Of a DNA stretch of 64,000 nt, positions 15,432-23,633 are shown piece after piece (the first letter of the stretch is position 1; every line of letters starts with the position of its first letter). The DNA lies in contig NZ_RHNS01000005.1 in NCBI RefSeq assembly GCF_003946305.1, forward strand, positions 1 through 64,000. The letters are read 5' to 3'. Position numbers and translations under genes: made by a program. Source of the DNA: Lacticaseibacillus porcinae. GTDB taxonomy: Bacteria; Bacillota; Bacilli; Lactobacillales; Lactobacillaceae. The notes beneath the pieces were generated by a model. The model searched no databases and was not told the DNA's origin. It saw nothing but the letters and a program-made list of their open reading frames with translations.

Positions 15432-16934
15432 TTAAGCGACGGTCGATTGGGCGGTACCGGTAAATGTTTGGTTCCAAGGCAAACAGGCCTCCAGTTGTTC
15501 CTCAGTTGGAAACTCAGGTAGCTGACTCAGTTGTTCAAGTAAAAGCCGAATATACGCGCGCGGATCGAGGCCGTTGGCCTTTGCCGTTTCGATTAGGGTC
15601 ATCCAGATGGCGTTGGCATCGGCGCCGGCGGGACTGGTCGCAAAGAGCCAGTTTTTACGTCCAATCACGAATGTCTTCATTGCACGCTCCGCCGCGTTAT
15701 TGCTCAACTCCAGCTCGCCGTACTCTAACACCCGGTTCAAAGAACGTCTCTGATTCTGCGCGTATGTCACTGCTTTTCCAAGCGTCGACTTCAGCGGGAT
15801 GTCTGCTGCGTCACACCAACTCCAGAACTCATCGATCACCGGTCGAAGGTGCGCGTCTCGCTGTTGTCGCCGCGCTTTTGCGTCTAAACTTGTCCAGCTT
15901 TTTTCTAGCGCAAACATCTGATTGAGCAGTTTTAACGGAACTGTCTCGTGAAGCGTACCACTCTTTTTGGCGTCGTCGAAGAATTTGCGCCGAACGTGAG
16001 CCCAGCATCCTGCACGGTCAATCTCAGTGAGCGCGTTATAGCCTGCATAGCCGTCGCACTGAAGTACGCCGCTGAAATTAGTATACAGGCTCTTGGCAAA
16101 TTTGCCGGAGCGCGTGTCACCATATGCGTAGAATACAACTTGCTGCGGAGCCATTTTGATACTACGCTTCACCCAGATATATGACTTGCTTTGCGCGGTC
16201 TTGCCCGGCTCTCGAAGCACCTGGAACGGCGTTTCGTCACCCTGCAAGAAAGGTTGCACGCTGAGCACTCGGCCAAGCAAATCGTAGACCGGCTGAACGA
16301 GCCTTGCGGCGCCAATCACCCAGTTAGCCAGTGTCGTTTCACTGATTAGAACGCCCGCGCGGGCCCACTCGTGTAACTGGCGGAAAAGTGGTGAGGCCAT
16401 GGTGTACTTCTGATGTAACACCTCCGCAACCAGCGATGGGGTCGCCATACTATGCGGAAATAGCGCCCTTGGCGCTTCCGCTTGATAAAGATGGGAGTCG
16501 CCGTCCGCTTCTTCGCAAGCCACGCACTTGTAGGTTTGCTCGAAAATTTGATTTTGGTACAGGCGCCCTGGCACGTGTTCAATTTCAGTGCGCACGAAAT
16601 GTTTCCCGACCGCTACGAGCTGGTGGCCGTGCTCACAAACTGACGCTTCACGTGTGATGAGCGTTTCTTCAACGGGTAAGTCGGCGGCAATGCCTTCTGA
16701 CCGCTTACGTTTTGGCTTACGCGGTGACGCTACGACTTCTTCTTCGCTTTGACGACCAGTCTGCTCTGGTTCGGTAAAAACACTAGGATCCTCCAACAGC
16801 GACAACTGATTAGGATCAGTCATCTTCTCTGAACGAACGCCATAGAGTTTCCGATTAAGGAATGCCACTTGCTCCTTTAGGAGCTGGATTTCCTTGAGTG
16901 CCTGCGCTAACAGGTCTTCAGTCGTTTGTGTCAT
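15432..16934 (-). CDS. tnpC: IS66 family transposase TnpC
   Basis: About 500 residues. An N-terminal coiled coil (KEIQLLKEQVAFLNRKLYGV) and Zn-binding segment (CEHGH, CVACEE) precede the DDE domain: FLQGDETPF, QCDGYAGYNAL, and NNAAERAMKTFVIGRKNW. MTQTTEDLLAQ at 16934 is preferred over an upstream in-frame Met because GAAGGT lies 7 bases before it. The core nuclease of the element; intact. Confidence 0.93.
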   Translation of the reverse strand: MTQTTEDLLAQALKEIQLLKEQVAFLNRKLYGVRSEKMTDPNQLSLLEDPSVFTEPEQTGRQSEEEVVASPRKPKRKRSEGIAADLPVEETLITREASVCEHGHQLVAVGKHFVRTEIEHVPGRLYQNQIFEQTYKCVACEEADGDSHLYQAEAPRALFPHSMATPSLVAEVLHQKYTMASPLFRQLHEWARAGVLISETTLANWVIGAARLVQPVYDLLGRVLSVQPFLQGDETPFQVLREPGKTAQSKSYIWVKRSIKMAPQQVVFYAYGDTRSGKFAKSLYTNFSGVLQCDGYAGYNALTEIDRAGCWAHVRRKFFDDAKKSGTLHETVPLKLLNQMFALEKSWTSLDAKARRQQRDAHLRPVIDEFWSWCDAADIPLKSTLGKAVTYAQNQRRSLNRVLEYGELELSNNAAERAMKTFVIGRKNWLFATSPAGADANAIWMTLIETAKANGLDPRAYIRLLLEQLSQLPEFPTEEQLEACLPWNQTFTGTAQSTVA

Positions 16935-16998
16935 TGCGCTACCTTCGTTTCGTTGTCGTTGAAGGGAGCTTACCACTAATGAAACCGTTTGAACAGTA

Positions 16999-17355
16999 CT
17001 AACGAGATGTTTTTTTGCTTGGCCGATTGTGCTTGATGGTTGATTCCAATCCCCAACCTGATAGTAGTCGTTGGAGCTGCTTCGGGTGGAGCCTTCTCAC
17101 CTCTTTTTGTGTTGTCGGCCACTGAAGTCGGCCGTTTTCGATACGCTTGTATAATAAGAGAAACCCGTCACCGTCCCAGTAAAGTGCTTTGAAGCGGTCC
17201 TTGCGAGTGCCGCAGAACAGAAATAGTGCACGACTGTATGGATTCAATTCATACTGGTCACTGACGACGCCCGCAAGGCCATCGATTCCACGGCGCAGGT
17301 CTGTTTTGCCGCAGATCAGGTAAATTCCACTAAGCTTGCGCAGGTCAATGAGCAT
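16999..17355 (-). CDS. tnpB: IS66 accessory protein TnpB (Orf2)
   Basis: 118 residues with the family signature start LSGIYLICGKTDLRRGIDGL and FCGTRKDRFKALYWDGDGF. Required for transposition of IS66 elements; its biochemical role is not settled. Overlaps tnpA by 11 bases and precedes tnpC. Confidence 0.95.
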   Translation of the reverse strand: MLIDLRKLSGIYLICGKTDLRRGIDGLAGVVSDQYELNPYSRALFLFCGTRKDRFKALYWDGDGFLLLYKRIENGRLQWPTTQKEVRRLHPKQLQRLLSGWGLESTIKHNRPSKKTSR

Positions 17356-17530
17356 CGCTAAACACCGCCTTCAAAACAGCATCCAGGATGTAGCTGTTAA
17401 CGCGGTTGTAAACAATCATGGTTTTGTTATCGTCAATCTTAATCTGAAAGGCCTTAGTTGCTGGCCCCGGTTGCGGCCGCTGCGTACCGTCCAACTTGAT
17501 ACGAACAATCTCGGGTTGATCTTCGTCCAT
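17345..17530 (-). CDS. tnpA: IS66 accessory protein TnpA-like (short)
   Basis: 61 residues beginning MDEDQPEIVRIKLDGTQRPQ. Its position at the head of the IS66 gene set and its overlap with tnpB identify it. It is shorter than the roughly 100-130 residues common for this protein, so it may be the reduced form seen in lactobacilli or partly lost. Confidence 0.7.
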   Translation of the reverse strand: MDEDQPEIVRIKLDGTQRPQPGPATKAFQIKIDDNKTMIVYNRVNSYILDAVLKAVFSDAH

Positions 17531-17676
17531 ATAAATACCTCACCATTCTTATGATGAGGTCATGATACCGCTTGGCAATTGAGAGGGATAGGCGGTCTGT
17601 TATTAGGTGCTTACGTCTGTTATTAGGTGCTTACATCGCTTGTTACCCAAACTTGGCTTATAAGTTGAAGCCATTC

Positions 17677-17719
17677 AAAAAACCTGCTTCGATTTTGAAA
17701 ATCGAAGCAGGTTTTTAAT
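17677..17719 (-). terminator. Terminator of the maltose operon
   Basis: A 13-base perfect stem (17681-17693 with 17701-17713) with an A run on the left and a T run on the right, so it can act on both strands. It lies just beyond the malG stop codon. Confidence 0.93.
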
Positions 17720-17722
17720 TGA

Positions 17723-18580
17723 TCAGCCTTTATCTGCACCAGCAGTGATCCCAGAAACATAGAACTTCTGCATGATGATAAACAAAATCGTGATCGGGAT
17801 AGCGATGACAACACATCCAGCGATAAACTCAGTGAAGTATGTCGTCGATGCACCCTTAGTGGAATGCAACATGTTGTACAAGCCATAAGCGATGGTATAA
17901 GTTTTGGCATTGCCTGAACTTGACAAGATGATCCCTGAGAAAATGAAGTCGATCCAAGGGCCGATGAACGCCGTCAAAGCCGTATAAACAATGATCGGGC
18001 GACTCATTGGCAAGCCGATATGAATGAACACTTGCCATTTGGTGGCCCCATCCATCACCGCCGCTTCATCAATAGCAACTGGAATCGTATCGAAGAAGCC
18101 TTTGGCGATGTAGAAGCCTAAACCGGCACCGCCGACGTAAACCAAAGTCAAGCCGCCGAGGTTCAACATGTTGAAGTTTTTCAAAATGTAGTACAAGGCG
18201 ATCATCGACATGAATCCTGGGAACATTCCCAAGACTAAGGCGATTTGCAAGAACTTCTTACGAAAGGCGAAGCGCAACCGCGACAAGGTGTACGCCACAC
18301 AAATCGTGACAAACGTGGATAACACCATCGTCACTAAGCTGACCAGCAAGGTGTTGCGGATCCAGTACAAGAATGGAAATTGATCAGACGTGAAGATCCC
18401 GATGTAGTTTTGCAACGTGAATTGCTTTGGCCAAAAGGTTGAGACAAAGCCGGTATCATTAGATGAGAAGCTGGCTAAAATGATCCACACAATGGGGATG
18501 ATCCATAAAATCGCCAGCAGTGCTAATAAGCAATAACGAAATACCAAGGACAGGCGGCGCTGTGCATGATATGATTTCAT
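17723..18580 (-). CDS. malG: Maltodextrin ABC transporter permease MalG
   Basis: 285 residues with six membrane segments and the EAA loop that contacts the ATPase (IDEAAVMDGATKWQVFIHIGLP, about residues 190-210). It pairs with MalF in the membrane channel for maltose and maltodextrins. It is the last gene of the operon, 3 bases after malF and directly before the terminator. No malK/msmK ATPase gene follows, so the importer must borrow an ATPase encoded elsewhere, as the shared MsmK does in several Firmicutes. Confidence 0.93.
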   Translation of the reverse strand: MKSYHAQRRLSLVFRYCLLALLAILWIIPIVWIILASFSSNDTGFVSTFWPKQFTLQNYIGIFTSDQFPFLYWIRNTLLVSLVTMVLSTFVTICVAYTLSRLRFAFRKKFLQIALVLGMFPGFMSMIALYYILKNFNMLNLGGLTLVYVGGAGLGFYIAKGFFDTIPVAIDEAAVMDGATKWQVFIHIGLPMSRPIIVYTALTAFIGPWIDFIFSGIILSSSGNAKTYTIAYGLYNMLHSTKGASTTYFTEFIAGCVVIAIPITILFIIMQKFYVSGITAGADKG

Positions 18581-18583
18581 TTT

Positions 18584-19942
18584 TTAGCCCTCCTTGAATG
18601 CATTGGTGCGACGGTAAGCGATCAGCGAGAATACCGCACTGAGGATAAAGATCAAGATCCCAAGTACCGCACTGGCGTTGTAACGCTGCGTTTGGCCGAA
18701 GACCAAGTTGTACAACCAGGTCACCAGCAAGTCAGTGTCTCCGGCGCCGTTATAGTTGTTGTTCATTGGATACCCTGCCGTCAACAAGTAAATGACGTTA
18801 AAGTTGTTGATATTCCCAATGAATTGTTGGATCAAACTTGGTGCCATCACAAACAGAATTTGCGGGAACGTGATCGAGCGGAACACTTGCCATGCATTGG
18901 CCCCGTCGATGCGGGCCGCTTCGATTTGATCTTGGGGCAAGTTTTGAATAATCGCCGTGGAAATCAACATCGATACTGGGATCCCAATCCACATGTTGAC
19001 CACGATAACGGTGATCCGCGCCACCAAAGGACTAGCAGACGCGCCGATAAAGTTGATCGGACTGGAGATCAAGTGAATACTCATTAAAATATTGTTGAGT
19101 GGGCCTTGCAGATCCAAGAACTGAGCCATCATCAACAAGGAAACAAATTGCGGTACCGCGTAAACGATCACGAAAATCGTCCGCCAGAAGCCTTTATGGT
19201 TGATGCCTTTGGATTCGATCAACATCGCCAGCAAAACGCCGAAGAAGAACGTCGTCGCGGTGGCACAAACCGCCCAAACCAAGGTCCAACCTAACACTGG
19301 GAAGAACGTCCCAGCTAAGTCGCCAGTCAGCACGTTGCCGAATGCTTTAAATCCAGTCCAGGAAAACCCGATTGGATGTTTGCCATCATAGTTGGTGAAC
19401 GCCATGGAGATCATGTACACCGTCGGTAAAATCGTAAACGCCACGATCAACACGATCGGCACTGCCAACAACGTGGAATGCAAGCGTTCATCGATCAAGG
19501 CATGCAAGTTCTCGTGGTTGGTCGGCACATGTTCGCCATCACGCAATTGCACATATAATGTGCGCATCGAGCGCAAATGCGCGATATACAAGCCTAACAT
19601 TGCCAGCAGTAAAATCACTGCCAACACCCCAAATAATAGGATCAATACCGAGTTATCCGGTAGCTTGGTTAAATAAACGCCTTGGGTTTGATCAAAGACC
19701 ACTTTTTTTGATTTGATTTCCCCTAGGTTGCTCAGCATGCTTAAGGCGCTAACCCCACTGAAGATAAACCAAACCCAAAAAGCGATTTGAATGCCTAATA
19801 AGGCGATCCCTTTAGCCCATTGCTTATGGCGCAATTGGACAAATCCCATCAGGAGAAATGATAGCTTGAAGGAGACATCGCCTTTTGACCATACCTCTCG
19901 ATAAGTCGCAGGCGGCTGGACCTTATTGTGTTTTTTAAACAT
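18584..19942 (-). CDS. malF: Maltodextrin ABC transporter permease MalF
   Basis: 452 residues. An N-terminal cytoplasmic stretch with extra hydrophobic segments (about 45-75 and 100-130) precedes the six-helix permease core. The EAA loop is QIEAARIDGANAWQVFRSITFP at about residues 340-360. The family is a MalF-like sugar permease. It is separated from malE by 137 bases that contain two strong hairpins. Start ATG at 19942 with an AAGGAGCAAG ribosome site. Confidence 0.93.
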   Translation of the reverse strand: MFKKHNKVQPPATYREVWSKGDVSFKLSFLLMGFVQLRHKQWAKGIALLGIQIAFWVWFIFSGVSALSMLSNLGEIKSKKVVFDQTQGVYLTKLPDNSVLILLFGVLAVILLLAMLGLYIAHLRSMRTLYVQLRDGEHVPTNHENLHALIDERLHSTLLAVPIVLIVAFTILPTVYMISMAFTNYDGKHPIGFSWTGFKAFGNVLTGDLAGTFFPVLGWTLVWAVCATATTFFFGVLLAMLIESKGINHKGFWRTIFVIVYAVPQFVSLLMMAQFLDLQGPLNNILMSIHLISSPINFIGASASPLVARITVIVVNMWIGIPVSMLISTAIIQNLPQDQIEAARIDGANAWQVFRSITFPQILFVMAPSLIQQFIGNINNFNVIYLLTAGYPMNNNYNGAGDTDLLVTWLYNLVFGQTQRYNASAVLGILIFILSAVFSLIAYRRTNAFKEG

Positions 19943-20000
19943 CGTCTTGCTCCTTCCAAAATCAGTTTTGATACAGAATAATGGCTGAAGGTTAAACCCT

Positions 20001-20061
20001 CCGCTTTAAAGCAAAGCCGCAGCTTTGCTTCAAAGCGGAAGTCGTGATCGTGGTGATCACG
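20001..20061 (-). promoter_or_regulatory. Two hairpins between malE and malF
   Basis: The first has a 17-base stem with one mismatch (20001-20017 with 20022-20038). The second is CGTGATC (20043-20049) with GATCACG (20055-20061). No T run follows on the minus strand. They probably protect the malE 3' end or attenuate reading into malF, giving more binding protein than permease. Confidence 0.7.
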
Positions 20062-20079
20062 GCCCTTAATTAAATCAGA

Positions 20080-21315
20080 TTAGTTCTCTTTGGAAATGGC
20101 ATCTTGGAAAGTTTGGAGTTTATCCATGTATTGGGAGCTCTTGATCGAGCCGGTGTAAGCACCGTTGATCAAAGGCGCAGATAAGTTCCAGAAGGTTGCC
20201 ATTTGCGTCATCTTAGGCATGATGATGGAATGGTCAGAAGACTTGGACATCGTCATAACCGCTTTGGCGACAGGATCAGACGTGATGGTGTCACTAGTTT
20301 GGGCAGCTTTATCAACAGGGATCTGACCGGAGTTCTTGTAAACGATCAGTTGAGACTTCTTGTTGGTGATGTATTCAGCCAAGGTTGCCGCCGCTTTTTG
20401 GTTCTTAGTGGACGTATGGGAGTTAACCGCAAAGGCTTCGATGCCTAAGAACGCTTTGAGTTGCACTTGCTTGCCGTTGATGTTGACCGTTGGATATGGG
20501 GCAACGGCGAAGTTCTTGCCTAAAATCTTCTTGATGTTAGCGGAGTTCCAAGGACCATCTAACGTTGCAGCAGCCGCGCCGGACTTCAATTGGTTCAAAG
20601 CGTTAGACGTTTGCATCACATTCTTGTTGGCCTTTTGTTGTGCCAACCAAGTCATGGCTGCAACCCCTTTAGCGTTGGCAACCTTGGTGCCTTTCAAGGT
20701 TTCACCGTCAGTCCCATACAAGTTCGTGCCGGCAGATAAGAAGACTGGATAGTAGTTGTATGCGTTGGTGAAGTCAGTTGCGATCACACCTTTAGCGGTG
20801 ATGCCGTCCCAAGTCTTCACATCTTCAGCCGACAACTTGGACTTGTCGTAATAAAGAGTTTGGGCTTGTTCAGCAAATGGATAGGCATAAAGCTTATTGT
20901 TCCATTCAACCGCTTTTGCTGCAACGGAAACGTTGTTTGCTTTAACCGTCTTAGTGGAAGCGGGTGACAATGGGTTGATGTAGCCTTGATCCGCCATAGA
21001 ACCTAATTGATCGTTTGGCACTTCGAAAACATCCGCAGCTTTAGCCGGGTCTTTGCCGACATCGGTTTTAGCGTTGGCAGAACCATTAGGACTTTGAGTA
21101 ACAGCGACTTTAACTTTTGGATATTCTTTGTTGAAGTTCTTAACGATGGTCTTGTAGTAAGGCACTTGCGTCGTGTCGACCCACAATTTAACCGTCCCAG
21201 TGACTTCTTTGCTACTGGATGTGTCTGTGGAGCTTGAGCTTTTACCACAAGCCACCAAAGCCATGGATGCGAGCAAGGTGACGCTACCTAACATCACTTT
21301 TTTCCAAGTTTTCAT
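20080..21315 (-). CDS. malE: Maltose/maltodextrin-binding lipoprotein MalE
   Basis: 411 residues. The signal peptide ends in the lipobox LVAC (residues about 21-24), so the mature protein is lipid-anchored on the outside of the membrane; a Ser/Thr/Lys linker follows. The rest is a family 1 extracellular solute-binding protein (TGTVKLWVDTTQVPYYKTIV, YPFAEQAQTLYYDKSKL, ATLDGPWN). The frame is open 37 codons further up, but GGGGAGGAAC before the ATG at 21315 fixes the start. It delivers maltodextrins to MalFG. Confidence 0.95.
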   Translation of the reverse strand: MKTWKKVMLGSVTLLASMALVACGKSSSSTDTSSSKEVTGTVKLWVDTTQVPYYKTIVKNFNKEYPKVKVAVTQSPNGSANAKTDVGKDPAKAADVFEVPNDQLGSMADQGYINPLSPASTKTVKANNVSVAAKAVEWNNKLYAYPFAEQAQTLYYDKSKLSAEDVKTWDGITAKGVIATDFTNAYNYYPVFLSAGTNLYGTDGETLKGTKVANAKGVAAMTWLAQQKANKNVMQTSNALNQLKSGAAAATLDGPWNSANIKKILGKNFAVAPYPTVNINGKQVQLKAFLGIEAFAVNSHTSTKNQKAAATLAEYITNKKSQLIVYKNSGQIPVDKAAQTSDTITSDPVAKAVMTMSKSSDHSIIMPKMTQMATFWNLSAPLINGAYTGSIKSSQYMDKLQTFQDAISKEN

Positions 21316-21355
21316 AATCTTGTTCCTCCCCAAAATATCTTTATAATTGCGACAC

Positions 21356-22957
21356 TCACAGCGCCAACTTGGCGACGTAAGCTTGATAAGGTTGAAGCTG
21401 GGTGGTGATCGGTTCAACATTGGCAAGCAAGATCTCGATAATATTCGGTTGGTTAAAATGCTGAAGCTTATCCGTTAAGTTGGCCACGATCAGCCAACGC
21501 TCACCTTCAAAGCTTCTGATATAAGCCATCACCCCGGAATCGGTAGTGAGGGGTTCAAAGTCCCCACGCACGACGATCGGGTTTTGATGACGGAGTTGGA
21601 TCAAGCGCTGATACACATGCCAAACACTATTGGGATCAGCAAGTGCTTGTTTGACATTGATGTGGTCGTAGTTGGGATTTTCTGCCAGCCACGGCATGCC
21701 GGTGGTGAAACCGGCATGCGGCGTGTCATCCCATTGCATCGGGGTGCGCGCATTATCTCGACCCATGGTGTTGACTTGCTTGATCAAAGTGTCAGCGCTA
21801 ACGCCTTTGGCCAATTGTTCGGCATACCAGTTGCGGCTTTCAATGTCGTTGACTTGATCGATGGTAGTCACCGGCCGGTTGGTCATGCCAATTTCTTCGC
21901 CTTGGTAAATATAAGGCGTCCCGCGCATCAAGTGGAGCAAAATGGCAAACATTGAAGCTGAGCGTTCTCGATACTGACCATCATTGCCCCATCGCGACAC
22001 GATCCGCGGTAAGTCGTGATTGTTCCAGAACAAACTGTTCCAACCATGTTGATACTCCAATTCGGTTTGCCATTTGATCAAGGTCTGTTTGAACAGATCC
22101 AGATCTAATGGCATGGTATGCCATTTGGGTTCACCATGTTTTTGATCCAGTTGCATGGTCTCAAATTGGAAAACCATCGACAACTCATGGCGCTCAGGAT
22201 CTGAATACTGCTTGGCGATTTCAGGGGTAGCGCCCCAAGTTTCGCCCACTGTCATCAAATCGGCACGACCAAAGGTGGCGGCATTCATTTCTTGCAAGTA
22301 GTCATGCAAGTGCGGCCCATTTTCGCGAATCTCAAGATCGGGAATTTTGCCGATCAAGTCGATCACATCGAGTCTAAAGCCGCCAATACCACGATCGATC
22401 CAGCGATTCATCATCGCATACACCGCGTGACGCACCTCAGGATTTTCCCAGTTGAGGTCCGGCTGTTGCGGACTGAACAGATGCAAGTAATACTGACCAG
22501 TCGCCTCATCCAAGGTCCAAGCCGATCCAGAAAACGTTGACATCATGTCGTTTGGTTCATGGTCATCAACCGGATCACGCCAGACGTACCAATCACGCTT
22601 GGGATCATTTCGCGAAGACCGTGATTGCTTGAACCAGGCATGTTGATCAGACGTGTGGTTGACCACCAGATCCATGATGATGCGAATGTGGCGCTTTTGG
22701 GCTGCGGCGATCAAGGTATCCATATCCCCCATCGTCCCGAACTGCGGGTCGATGGCTTCATAATCGGCAATGTCGTAACCGTTATCAAAACCAGGCGACA
22801 GATACACTGGGCTCAACCAAATCGCATCGATGCCTAATTGTTGCAGTTCATCTAAACGGCTGATGATCCCAGGCAAGTCCCCGATCCCATCACCATTGCT
22901 ATCTTGAAAAGACTTGGGATAGATTTGATAAACGATTGCGTTTTGCCACCAACTCAC
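21356..22957 (-). CDS. malL: GH13 alpha-glucosidase (oligo-1,6-glucosidase type)
   Basis: 533 residues starting MSWWQNAIVYQIYPKSFQDS. The GH13 regions are clear: DLVVNHTSDQH, GGFRLDVID (nucleophile Asp), TVGETWG (acid/base Glu) and FWNNHDLPR (third carboxylate). No signal peptide, so it hydrolyses imported oligosaccharides in the cytoplasm. The start overlaps the pgmB stop by 4 bases (ATGA). A second enzyme of the same type heads the operon (27729-29372). Confidence 0.92.
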   Translation of the reverse strand: MSWWQNAIVYQIYPKSFQDSNGDGIGDLPGIISRLDELQQLGIDAIWLSPVYLSPGFDNGYDIADYEAIDPQFGTMGDMDTLIAAAQKRHIRIIMDLVVNHTSDQHAWFKQSRSSRNDPKRDWYVWRDPVDDHEPNDMMSTFSGSAWTLDEATGQYYLHLFSPQQPDLNWENPEVRHAVYAMMNRWIDRGIGGFRLDVIDLIGKIPDLEIRENGPHLHDYLQEMNAATFGRADLMTVGETWGATPEIAKQYSDPERHELSMVFQFETMQLDQKHGEPKWHTMPLDLDLFKQTLIKWQTELEYQHGWNSLFWNNHDLPRIVSRWGNDGQYRERSASMFAILLHLMRGTPYIYQGEEIGMTNRPVTTIDQVNDIESRNWYAEQLAKGVSADTLIKQVNTMGRDNARTPMQWDDTPHAGFTTGMPWLAENPNYDHINVKQALADPNSVWHVYQRLIQLRHQNPIVVRGDFEPLTTDSGVMAYIRSFEGERWLIVANLTDKLQHFNQPNIIEILLANVEPITTQLQPYQAYVAKLAL

Positions 22958-23622
22958 GCGCTCACCTCCTTAAAAGCTTCAACGATCTTGCTTAACTGCA
23001 AGTCTGCAGTGCTGGCCACGACATAATCAGCAAGTTTTAACACTTGTGCATCCCCGATGCCAACCGCAAATTGGTTAGCCGCTTTGATGGCTTGAACGCC
23101 AGCTGACGCATCTTCAAAGCTGATCACATCCTGAGCTTGCAAGTTCAATGCTTGTTGCGCCAAGGTGAAGATCTCAGGATCCGGTTTACCGCGATGCAAC
23201 TTAGCCGGATCAACGATGGCATCAAAGGCGTCATCGAGTTGCAAGTGTTTCAAAATCGTCGGCGCGTTCTTTGACGCTGAGGCGATGCTCATGTGCAGGC
23301 CTTGCGCTTTAGCATCTTGTAATAACTGCGCGATCCCTGGCAAAATGTCTGCCGGTGTTAAGGTTTGGATCAACTCAAGATATAAGTCATTTTTGCTTTG
23401 GGCAAAGGCGGCTTTTTCTTCATCTGAATAGGCATCGACTTTGTTCCCATAGCTCAAAATCAAATTCAACGAATCCATTCGCGAACGCCCACGCAACGCG
23501 TCGTTTGCTTCTGGTGGCAGTACGATATCAAGGCGTTGAGCCAGTTGATTCCATGCTTGTAAGTGGAAGCGCGCCGTGTCTGCGATCACGCCATCCAAAT
23601 CAAAAATTAACCCTTTGAGCAT
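22954..23622 (-). CDS. pgmB: Beta-phosphoglucomutase
   Basis: 222 residues of the HAD superfamily. The catalytic FDLDGVIADTARFH at the N-terminus holds the nucleophile and acid/base Asp; later come SIASASKNAPTIL, HRGKPDPEIF and FEDASAGVQAIKAA. It converts beta-glucose 1-phosphate, the product of the maltose phosphorylase encoded immediately upstream, into glucose 6-phosphate. Gap of 11 bases from malP and a 4-base overlap with malL show tight coupling. Confidence 0.95.
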   Translation of the reverse strand: MLKGLIFDLDGVIADTARFHLQAWNQLAQRLDIVLPPEANDALRGRSRMDSLNLILSYGNKVDAYSDEEKAAFAQSKNDLYLELIQTLTPADILPGIAQLLQDAKAQGLHMSIASASKNAPTILKHLQLDDAFDAIVDPAKLHRGKPDPEIFTLAQQALNLQAQDVISFEDASAGVQAIKAANQFAVGIGDAQVLKLADYVVASTADLQLSKIVEAFKEVSA

Positions 23623-23633
23623 GCAACCCCTCC

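Larger units (their letters stand above)
15355..17634 (-). mobile_element. IS66-family insertion sequence
   Basis: Bounded by inverted repeats of the form GTAAGCACCTAATAACAGAC (left copy starts CTAAGCACCC) and by an 8-base target duplication ATCGCTTG at 15347-15354 and 17635-17642. It carries the three usual genes tnpA, tnpB and tnpC on the minus strand. The right end has the 20-base terminus twice in tandem (about 17595-17614 and 17615-17634). A hairpin at about 15393-15417 ends tnpC. Confidence 0.96.
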
